Assembly: GCA_029962745.1 (NCBI GenBank)
Contig: CM057167.1
Location: 17,295,704 to 17,359,703 of the forward strand
DNA from: Echinometra lucunter
Lineage: Eukaryota; Echinodermata; Echinoidea; Camarodonta; Echinometridae
Direction of reading: 5' to 3'
Length of the DNA stretch: 64,000 bases
A program made the translations under genes and the position numbers. Each line of letters begins with the position of its first letter. The first letter of the stretch is position 1. The notes below the pieces were generated by a model. That model searched no databases, was not told the DNA's origin, and worked only from the letters and a program-made list of their open reading frames with translations. This document shows positions 1 through 9,700 of this stretch, piece after piece.

Positions 1-199
1 TCATGTGTATATAATAAAAAATAAAAAAAAACTATCTTCTCGATTTTACTTTACCTCACTTTAACACGTTGTACCATAATAATACACGTACGTGCCATAT
101 CTTACCGTACCATATACAATGTAGTTACGTCGACGTCTATGTATGTGCTCCACCCCGGCCGGCCGCACACATACGCTCGAACAAGCGCTCAGCTCATAG
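1..199. other. Left edge, no gene seen
   Basis: This short AT-rich stretch has no convincing exon or RNA gene. Its last eight bases (192-199, GCTCATAG) are the left target-site duplication of the hAT-type element that follows. Confidence 0.5.
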
Positions 200-1350
200 C
201 AGTGCTTCCACTCTTCCCGAAATCCAGGAAATTCCGGGAAGTTTTGTGATTTTCCAGGATCATTCCAGGAAGTGAGTAATTCCGGGAAGTTTTCCGGGAA
301 GTTATCATTTCCAGGAAGTTTTCCGGGATATTCTATGATTTTGGAGAAATAAATCTTTAAAAAAAGAAAGAAAATAGGTGGAAACTGGGGCTAAGGATCA
401 CGTCGGTCGTTGATTGGCTCCTTTAACAATAAATGGATTGTGTGCTGTGTTCATTTGCACTGAGTTATCACACTGAGCTCATTGGTTTAGTGTGTGTGTG
501 TGTGTAGGCCGGGTGGCTGTATGGGACATTACAGATACACAGTAGTAAGCTTTCACGAATATGGATGGTTGATAGCTGGAGGCTTATGTACTGCATGGAC
601 AAGTGTAACGTGTTTTGTTGAGAATTTGTACTGGCAGTTGTCCACTCTTCCATTGAAGAGTGGACAGCATCCGCGAGAATCGTCCTTAAAAAAAGCACCC
701 TAAACGAGGATTCAAGGGCAGGCCGCTAGGACACCCTAAACACGGATTTTGTGCGGATGTCCCAGATTTGCCCACCCTAAAATGCCTAAACAGGGATTTC
801 ATTAATTGTTGGGATATTCATACCCGAAACGAAGATATTCCCATTTTCATAACTTGAGACTGAGAGTGATAGTTGGGTCCATTGAAAGTTTGGAGCCGTT
901 TTTATCTCGAGATAATTCACTGTATCATTATATTTTACACAGGAGTTATAGGATTTTCCGTTCACGGGTCTTGTTACAGTCGGTCCCGCAATCGGTGCAA
1001 ATTACATACCCTTTATTTTAGATTATCGTGATTTAGGGGGCCTTTTTTCACTTTTGGGCGTTTTTGACACTCTATTCGCGTTCCTCGCGTTCCGCGCCTA
1101 CCCCTGAAAAAATACCCTTTTTCCGCGTTTTTTTTTTCTCGCGGATGCTGTCCATTCTTCAATGGAAGTGACTCCCCCCCCCCCCCCCCCCCCCCCGGGC
1201 AGCTGCACTATATTTTTTGCGTATAGAAGAGAAACAAAACATCTTATGGAAGATTGGAGCCCATTTGTAGAATTCCAGGATATTTTTTATAATTCCAGGA
1301 TCTTTCAGAGTAAATTCCAGGAAGTTTCATTTTGAAAAGTGGAAGCACTG
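200..1350. mobile_element. Non-autonomous hAT-type element with 8-bp TSD
   Basis: The element begins CAGTGCTTCCACT and ends with the exact reverse complement of those 13 bases (1338-1350). It is flanked on both sides by the 8-bp duplication GCTCATAG (192-199 and 1351-1358). CAGTG-type termini with 8-bp duplications are the hallmark of the hAT superfamily. No transposase reading frame is present, so it would need a transposase in trans. Subterminal regions (about 215-345 and 1262-1335) carry repeated 'attccaggaagtt' / 'ttccgggaagtt' motifs in opposite orientation, which could be transposase-binding subterminal repeats. A second TIR element sits inside it (643-1170). Confidence 0.85.
643..1170. 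mobile_element. TIR element nested inside the hAT element
   Basis: The left end reads CACTCTTCCATTGAAGAGTG followed by GACAGCATCCGCGAGA. The right end (about 1138-1170) is the reverse complement with one indel and one substitution, giving terminal inverted repeats of about 35 bp. The interior contains repeated 'caccctaaa' blocks (697-785) but no coding frame. A clear target duplication was not found. A long C run (about 1172-1196) lies immediately outside the right terminus. Confidence 0.6.
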
Positions 1351-1358
1351 GCTCATAG

Positions 1359-2275
1359 ACTAATAACACCGGCTCAGCTCAAAGTACTGCGTTTCGATGA
1401 ATATTCATAATGACGTCATGTACGAATTAGCCACGCCTCCGACCTCTAGTTCCGCTCATCGTTTGCTACCCTGTATGGGTCTGAAGGGCTGAACGAAACC
1501 CTAGACTTTGAAACCAGCACGTTTGATGCAATTAATCGAAAAACTACCTAGGCTGCGTTGTAAAACGGAAACGCGCTGGCAGGTGTGTGTGATGTGTTGT
1601 GCGTTGTTATGCATCGCCACACATCACACACGAGAGTGAGTGCGGGCGAGCCTATGTGCTTTGTGTACCCAATAGTCGATTTTTGCAGAGGCTTGGAAAT
1701 GGTCAGGGCACTGCACTGGGATTTCGCAAGTATTGCTTGAAGCGCCATCTTATCACCAAGTCCGGGCAACCTTAGATAATGAAATTTTACTCAATCGTGA
1801 CACTGTTTAGCCATGCAAGCTATAAAAGCACTTAGGCCCAGCCTTCAAACAATATAAGGGTTGAGGACAAAGGAAATGAAGTTCAATCCAGAGATTAATT
1901 AATCAATCTTGTTAAGCTTGCATAGCAGTGCACTCAAAGGCACTGATAATTACTTTTTGAATATGGGCGGTTTTTTGTTTGTAATGCTTTTATTTTCACA
2001 CCCACGTGCTGAAGCGTAGTGTAGGGCCAACTCCTGCAGTCTAATCTAGCACCCTCCTTAAGAAAAACCCTCCCTCTTCAACTTGCCAAAACCTATGATG
2101 TGAACATGCAACTAACTGCAGTGAGAGGAGGTACAATTACATCATACCTGCATACAGCTCCTTCTTTAACCTTATCATTCTGGGGGGATGGCAAAAAATG
2201 AACCTTTTTGATAAAAATACTTTGCACACCTCCGCAACAAAGGCCTTGTTGCAGATCCTATTATCGTGCCACCAT
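1359..2275. other. Intergenic, no gene seen
   Basis: No exon could be supported. The stretch holds a CRE-like TGACGTCA near 1411-1418. It also has an imperfect hairpin at about 1582-1632, with arms GTGTGTGATGTGTTGTG and CCACACATCACACAC. Confidence 0.4.
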
Positions 2276-2559
2276 GGGGTGTTTCATAAAGCTGTTCGTA
2301 AAGTTACGCATGACTTTACGAATGACTTGAATATGAAGTGCCAAATGGGATGTCCCAAGCTTTCCTAACGTTTTAACAAACTGTGACTGCAAAATATACT
2401 TCTCAATAAAAACGCTTGTAAACAATAGTAATGTTACTCTACGTCGCATATTTCAAATTTAGCTGATGAGATTTATAATGCTTGAGAACCCCATTTGGAT
2501 TGCCATATTCAAGTGGTTCGTAAAGTCATTTGTAGCCTTACGCTTTATGAAACCACCCC
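2276..2559. mobile_element. Foldback MITE, GGGGTGTTTCATAAAGC family (copy 1)
   Basis: The left end GGGGTGTTTCATAAAGCTGT is matched by an inverted copy ending CTTTATGAAACCACCCC. The interior is shared with the copy at 6905-7240, including the stretch around 'ataaaaacgcttgtaaacaat', but this copy lacks about 45 interior bases present in copy 2. There is no coding capacity. Confidence 0.7.
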
Positions 2560-3868
2560 TGGTTTCAACTTAGGCCAACGGCGGTGGGTTTGTTTTAACA
2601 GAAACCACATCGAGCATGCCATGACTTTAACCTACACAAGTGGAAATATCGAGGAAGCACAGCATGCAGTTGTAGTCACCCAGACCAGACCTTGTCACAC
2701 ATTATTAACGACTGCATGCTGACGTTTCCAGGGGGCATCAGTGAACTTCATCACGTGACAGATGATGCCAGTGCCTGGCTTTCCACTCCTGACCTGCCAC
2801 TTTAGCTGCAAATGTTATACAAAAGAGAAGAGGTTATCAAGTAACGCTGAAGGGTGTTTCAGTACTGGTTGATAGCTAGGGGCAAAATAGTATATACAGT
2901 TGTCAAGGAAATGAAAATAAATATGATAAAGAAAATGGAAATCAGGAATAAAATTTTTTTTTTAATCGTCGAGATGACATTTTTTTAAAATTTTCGTTGA
3001 TTAGAATAGCGATTCGTGAGTCCGTTTGCTCCCCATGCACCCAGCTGGTATTACAAAACGAGAATTCTAAGCTACTCGGACAACGTCGCTCGTTGATATG
3101 AGAAAAAAAGCGCCCGACACTTGAAAGAAAGGAGTAAATATGAAATAAATGAGTACAAATATAAAAACTATATAATCCTGAGAAGTGAGTGTTCATGAAT
3201 ACCGAAATTACTATCACGTCACCTTCTTGAGATGAGAGGCTGATCTTTTCACAGCTGCAATTATGTGTCGTTTCAAGGACATGGGACAAGGGTCGAACAT
3301 TAATGGTCCAAACTTGTATGAATACATTTTAAATAGTCGTTCATTTTCAATTACGTTGAACATTGACGTCAAAACAGTTCAACTCAAGTGTTGACATAGA
3401 ATCCTGACATAACAGAAGCAATTAATTTCAAAACATGATTATACACAAATCCAGCCTTCAATGGAAACGTGCGAGATGGGGGAGGGGGACGGGTAGGGTC
3501 GCACTCACCCAAATAGCCCCTAGATATGCAAGATATGCGAGCTTATATTCCACACTGTGATGACTAGAATCTTTTCCTGTCCAGTATTTGTAACCTTTAA
3601 AGTGATTACACAATGGTAAATTTTGTTGGGATACATGATCGAGAATAGAATTCTAAGAAGAATAACATTAAAAATTTGATGATTTTTAATCGAAATCAAT
3701 GCATTTTTGGCTAATTTTCTCATAAAAAGTCAAGAGTAAACCAAAAAATTTGAGTATGAGGTATGACGTAAAAGTGGGTACCCAGCTTCGCGCATTACTT
3801 TGTGCTGAGCGCTAGCCTGTACAATATGTATTATACATTGCGCGCATTTTGCTAGAATTGCGCGACAA
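2560..3868. other. Intergenic, no gene seen
   Basis: Open frames here are short, lack splice-site support and have no recognisable domains. Poly-purine and poly-T runs are common. Nothing further could be assigned. Confidence 0.4.
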
Positions 3869-3909
3869 GGTACCCACTTTGACGTCATTTTGACGTCAAA
3901 GTGGGTACC
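3869..3909. repeat. Perfect palindrome containing two CRE octamers
   Basis: Two 19-bp arms, GGTACCCACTTTGACGTCA and its exact reverse complement, are separated by TTT. Each arm ends in a full TGACGTCA octamer. A further direct relative, 'aaagtgggtacccag', occurs near 3771-3785, so the hairpin is part of a slightly larger inverted-repeat unit (about 3765-3920). Confidence 0.8.
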
Positions 3910-4069
3910 CAGTTGAAACTGGGTCAGAGCTGAGGGGTCAAAAATATCCTGAAATCTTACCACATTTGGGGGTTTCCTTGGCAACACGGCTTAAAAAAAA
4001 TTAGGCAGATGATTTTCTTCTGATGAAATCATGCTCTTTTAAATGAACTAACATTGTTTCAGTATTGGG

Positions 4070-4262
4070 TACCCCCTTTAAAAGTTCTTCAAAGAACCAT
4101 ATAAAGGTCCTCCAAAGGGTTCTTAAAGGGTCTTTAGAACCATTATTATTACTATTATTAAAGGAACCTTTTTGTGTTTCTTGAAAATATGAAGAACCCT
4201 TCAAAAAACCTCTTTTTCTGGAGGTTCTGAATACGGGACAAAAAGGGGTTCTAACTGGCAGG
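4070..4262. repeat. Degenerate AAGAACC/GGTTCTT module repeat
   Basis: Short motifs 'aaagaacc', 'ggttctt', 'aaaggaacc' and 'gaaccctt' recur about every 20-30 bases in both orientations, broken by a (ATT)n stretch at 4143-4159. This looks like the interior of a decayed foldback element. No gene. Confidence 0.4.
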
Positions 4263-4440
4263 TTTTCATAGGAATGCATAATGAGTACTTCATAGAAAGA
4301 TGGACATGAGAGCGATAGAAGAGAACTCTTTATTGTTATTGTTACTTTTAGTATCAGTATCTAAATAAATCGAGAAGCGCTTTAGTGATGCACTGCTGAG
4401 AAAAAGCAGGATTTCTATACACTAATTCTCCTTGTCATAT

Positions 4441-4470
4441 TTTTTTTTTTTTTTTTTTTGGGGGGGGGGG
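4441..4470. repeat. Poly-T run fused to poly-G run
   Basis: An uninterrupted T run is followed directly by a G run. The same arrangement occurs at about 13104-13127. Confidence 0.8.
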
Positions 4471-4902
4471 GTCAAAAAAGTGATGCGCTGATTTTCCCTT
4501 TCCCCCCAACCGAGCTAGTAAGGCAATGGGGGTTCCGCTCGCCCACTCACCTAGTGGCTTATCAGATGGGGGAGGGGGTAGTGGTATCTACATTCGCTCT
4601 ATGTCCATCTTCTTTGAAAACCTCAGAATGCGGAGATCTTTAAGGAAAAAATGATTAGTTTTTGCTGGTAAGAAGATATTCTGAAGTTTGTTCCCTCTCT
4701 TTTACAACCTAGTTGGGTAGACAGACGGCTCGAATAGGGAAATGGTGTTCACTTTTTTTTTTTTAAACGACAGTTTCTCATGTAAAATTTTACACTTAAT
4801 ACCTTTAAGAACAAATATTGTTTTGAAATGAATGGAAATTATAGTGGGCCCCCAAAACCTGAAGTTTAGGGACTTTGTGCACCTTTTTTAATACAGTCAG
4901 GG

Positions 4903-5638
4903 CAGTGGCGTATCTAGGGGGGCGGGGGGGGGGGGGGGGGGAAACGTGTCCCGGGCGGCACTTCGAGGGGGCGCAAAAAACGCAAAAGAAAAAAAAAAGG
5001 AAAATGAAGAAAAATAATATATTAAAGAATTTTGCGACCCTCCCTTCATTCACAGTGCATCAGAAATAGAGTTTTGGAGGTTTCAGAGTGCAAAATTTTC
5101 TTAAACTCGGTTGCTTTGCTCCCTCGCATGATCATTTTCTCTCAGAATCTCATACTTTTGCGCCCCTATCATCTAAACAAGCTTTTTGAGTGGAAGAAAG
5201 TGACGGGAAAATGATAATCATTAAGGGTTATGCGCCCCCTCCCCATCCGCAGAGTAAATGCATGAAATGGAGTTTTTGAGGGTTTAACATGCCACCATTT
5301 TCTAGACCTCAGTCGCTTTGCCCTCTCGCACGAATACATCCCTTTCGTGATCGCATACGCTTGTTTTAATAGCTCTTTTTGAGGGCTTCAGATTATGAAA
5401 ATAATGTCATTGCTTTGCTCGCTATCACGTGCATTTTAGTAGGCAAATGTAAAATTTGTCAAATTGTCAAATTTCCTGGGTAAAATGAGCAAGAAATTGC
5501 AATTTGGTGGATTAAAATTTCAAAAATTCTCCACTCGGTGGCTTGTAGCATAATACATACGTTTGACACGGGGGGGGGGGGGGGGGGGCGCAACTTCATT
5601 GCTTGCCCCGGACGCTATAAAGCCTAGATACCCCACTG
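4903..5638. mobile_element. Non-autonomous hAT-type element with perfect 8-bp TSD
   Basis: The left terminus is CAGTGGCGTATCTAGG and the right terminus is the inverse of CAGTGGGGTATCTAGG, so 15 of 16 terminal bases match. The 8-bp duplication AGTCAGGG lies at 4895-4902 and 5639-5646. Interior repeats of a 'ttgctttgctcgct' type recur at about 5110, 5310 and 5413, and long G runs lie near both ends. The element is 736 bp with no transposase. The terminal sequence and interior motif resemble the element at 49420-49880. Confidence 0.9.
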
Positions 5639-5759
5639 AGTCAGGGAGACCAGTGCTTATGATCTCGATTTCACAAATCTGGTCGCAGAAAATTATTTAA
5701 AACGCCTGGGACATTTTCTACGGCTCGCCGAATCACAAAATAAATTTAGAACAAGAAAT

Positions 5760-5898
5760 CTTTAAAAAAAAAATCATTAAAAAATCTCCACAGCTTGTGA
5801 ATTTTTCGAGTGGAGTTAGCTTCATTATCCATCTTTCATTGAGTAAAATTTCAACAGTCACAAGCTATGGATTTTTTTAAATGATTTTTTTTTTAAAG
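5760..5898. mobile_element. Short foldback element
   Basis: CTTTAAAAAAAAAATCATT at the left pairs with its inverse at the right (AATGATTTTTTTTTTAAAG). Pairing continues inward through CACAGCTTGTGA and TCACAAGCTATGG. The total is about 139 bp, non-coding. Confidence 0.6.
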
Positions 5899-5899
5899 A

Positions 5900-6710
5900 C
5901 AGCAGTCAAGGGAAAGCATTTGACTGTGCACGTTTCACAGCGGTCGTCACAGTCAGAGGAAGTCGATGTTCCCTAAAACTAAGGAACTCAACGTTCCCTC
6001 TTAAAAGGGAATCTCCATGACTGTTATAATTAAAAATCAGTCGATGCCAACCTTCTTAAGTGTGGAATTTCAAACATAAAATCGCCGTTAAAAAGAACAC
6101 CATTTCCGTGTTGGAGCCGTATGTGTACCAAACTGTCCTTGATCCGCTATTGCAGAGGGGCTGGAACACTGAGAGGGGACAAATTATTGAGAAGGCAATA
6201 CGTTGCAAGCGAACAATGCTCAGCTTCCACCCCACCCCCACCCAATCCATTGTCTGTTTCACGGTTCCGGCGCTAATGCACTTGAGCCCATCCTTTCTGC
6301 ATAAGTGACTTTGATTAATAACGAGTTTGAATATCTCATTAGCAAATACTTTAAACAGCATTGATCTGACCTTGCACGCATCAGCCTTTTTAAGCAGTCC
6401 TGAGTTACCTTGTTTGATAACGAGCTATTAATCAAGTCAAGTCGTTTTTAAATTAAAGCTAAGGCGGAATAAAAACAGATCAGCGACAATTTGAACGAAA
6501 TCGGACCAGGAAAAGAAAGTTATGGTTGTATGAAATTTCCTGTATGACAATTCGCAAATTTTATCGTACTGCCTTTGCTGCCAGCATAATGAAGGGGCTC
6601 TTACCAGTGCGATCTTTTCAATGATCCCACATGCTTTATTCAAGTGATGTTCTAAAATGCTTTCGGTTATTATAATCTCTCTCTTAGAAGGAAAAGAACT
6701 AACTTTCGAC
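5900..6710. other. Upstream region of the EGF/fibrinogen-like gene
   Basis: This is the presumptive 5' flank of the gene starting at 6711. I see no clear TATA box at a convincing distance and no additional coding exon. An upstream non-coding exon cannot be excluded from sequence alone. Confidence 0.35.
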
Positions 6711-6756
6711 ATGAAGTTAGTATACGTATTTTCCTGGATGCTATTTCAGACCTCAG
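6711..6756 (+). CDS. Exon 1: signal peptide
   Basis: ATG opens a 15-codon hydrophobic leader with one positive residue, followed by donor G|GTAAGT. The leader-only first exon ending in phase 1 fits the phase-1 acceptor at 7739/7740. This start was chosen because it is the only nearby ATG giving a signal peptide joined to a good donor. Confidence 0.75.
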
Positions 6757-9700
6757 GTAAGTGGATAAATTTATTTTATTGAAACCTTACTAAAAAAAAA
6801 CCAATCCAGCTTTCTTCCTCGTAATCAAAGTGAAGATCCATAATCTCTCAAATTTGGCATTACAAATCCTACCAGTTACTAGTGTTATGAGTACTCGGTA
6901 ACCTGGGGGGGGGGGGGGTGTTTCATATAGCTGTTCGTAAAGTTAGAATGACTCTACGAACGACTGGAATATGGCAAGCCAAATCGGATGCCCAAAGTTT
7001 TGCCTGACGCTTCAACAAAGTGTCACTGCATTTCCCATAATCTCGATTAAATTTGTGCAAAAATATACTTTGCAATAAAAATATTTGTAAACAATTGTAA
7101 TGTTAATCTATGTGTGCATATTTCACCTTTAACTGATGCGATTTATAATGATTGAGAAACATATTTAGCCTGCCATATTCAAGTCGTTCGTAAAGTCGTT
7201 CCTAACTTTACAAACAGCTTTATGACCCCCCCCCCCCCCCTGCAGCTTTTTCAAAAGTGGAAATTCACTTTAATATTTGAATGAAACTCCTTTGAATTGA
7301 GTACACAAAGCCCATTTTGATCATATTCTGCAGCAGATTGTCAGGTGAGACGACTTTGAATGAAAACTGACAAAATTTTGGAAAATAATTGATTACTGGC
7401 CAACCTGGATGATGACGAATTACAAAATTGACTTTGACATCTGAAAATTTCAGGATTCTTGGGACGAAACTGATTATTGTACTTTACCCGTAGCCTACAG
7501 GAACCGGATGATACCTGTATTAAGTCTATGGGAAGGAGAGAATTCAGTAGTCAACCGGTTAAATGAAATTGAATGACAAAGGGTGTTAAAATGGACCTTT
7601 TTCGTATCGTTCAATTTCTTATATCTTTACTTATGTTTTGGTCAAATCATCCTGAACTTCAGACCAAGCTTAAACCTATTGGTTTGATTTCAATTTAGTA
7701 TACAGTAAATTGATAATTTGCTTTTTATCGTCACCACAGGTGAATCTTGCCCTCTTCACTTGATATCATGTAAGAACATAACCACATCATCGGGACAGAT
7801 CATTGAACAAATCCCCAAACGGTTTTCTACACTGAATGGAAGTAATCGTGATCCTCTAAAACACTTCGGATCCTCAACCTCACACGTACTTTGTACCATT
7901 CCAAGTAAGTGTAGTTTTATCGTTAGACCGGCATTGGAAAATGTACTTTGAATGAATTATTGATGTGTACTTAGGGGAACGGTTTGAAAAAATAGTGACC
8001 CATTATACCCGACAATGTTCAAGCCTTTTTTTGTTGCAATATAGTTGTAGGTAAGGCTTAGAGCTAGGGGAAGGGTTTGGTATAGTACTTGGTCGAGAGA
8101 TAAAGTTTAATATGTGTGGCACAACCGAAAAAAGGGTTCAATTTTGCCCATTTCAAATTCAACACTCGGAGCTCCCTTTATGGGTACAACTTTGCACCCT
8201 AAGAAGCACTTTGCATCTTTAAGGGTGAAGTGAGCTACATTGCACCCTTAAAGGTGTAGAAATGTGCCCTTTAGAGAAGGTGCAAATTTGCACCCTTTCG
8301 AATGCAAAAATTTCTGCACCCTCAAAGGTGAAAAGTTGCACCTTTAAGGGTGCAGACGGGCATTTCCCGGTGCAAAAAAGTACAAAAGGGTGCATCTTTG
8401 CACCTTTTTTCTTGTAGCATGCAAGATTTCACCCAAAAAGGTGCTGCCAGTGTTGCATTTAGGGTGCAAAATTGAACCATTTTTCTTAGTGTGTTGGTTA
8501 TTGTTTATTTTGTAGTCAGTTTGACTGCATGATGCACAATGCTTCTCTGATGATATGCTAACAGAATATTTGCTTGAGTTGATACCAATGTATATTGAGA
8601 ACTCCACAATACTTCTTCCGTATCGGATAGAAAATCACCATACACCTTTGATTTTTACAATTTCAAGCTCTTTTTGCAACTTCTTCTTTATAATTACAGC
8701 CCATACGAGGAGGGTAATATTGTGATATCTAATAGGGATAAATTTATATAAAAATGCATAAATTATACCAAAGCTACAAAGACTTTGATTTTAACAAAGT
8801 ATTTACTATGAAGACACTGATAACTATATTACTTAAGCTTCATATATGTTGTATTGTTTTTGTAAATAAAATCTTTTTTCGTCACTCGTAGGCTGCCTGG
8901 TATCCCCTTGTAAGAACGAAGGCCTATGCTTAGAGACAGAGGAAAGCTTTACTTGTGTTTGCTCCGATGGATATTTTGGGGACCATTGTCAAGGTGAATA
9001 AATAATAATGTTTATAATGATTAAAAATAATGATAATAATAGTGACAGCAACAAATCTGTGAAAAGACAATCTAAGATCTTTCCCAAAACCTTATCCAGC
9101 TGTGGTGTTTTCCTCGTGACTGCTGCTCAATTTCCTAACTGAAAAAAAAAATAATGCAAAGTGTAATATCAGTATGCTGCGATATCTGAATTCTGCCCCT
9201 GCTACACTCTAAAAACTTAAACGTCGAATCACCATTTAAAACGGTGGAGGAGTGATTACATTTTCAAAATGTTAGATTAACTCTTTGAACATACTGGAAT
9301 CAACGCTACACGCAAAAATCTGAGGTGCTAAATGTTGGGTGCTGAGTGAGATCCTGTACTTGAAGTGTCAAAATCAGCATTTGACGAGTTAAATTTAACA
9401 AGGAAACCGAAACGTGCTGAATATTTGAGTGCTGAAAATGAGTGCTATGCAAGAAACCTGATCTGATTGGTTGATTTACGTAGTTCGATTTTTCTGGACT
9501 TGTTCGAGCGCTGGCGAGCTTGTTTGCTGCAGCTTCTCTCCGCACCGTATGCAGGTATGTATGGTGGCCCTGAAGTACGCTCGACAACAGGTCATGTGCG
9601 ACGTGAATTTCGCATCCCAGATCCTGAACTTTGCATCCCAAGTCGTGAAATTTACGACACGCGATGCGAAATTCATGACCCGTGGCGCAAACTTTGCATC

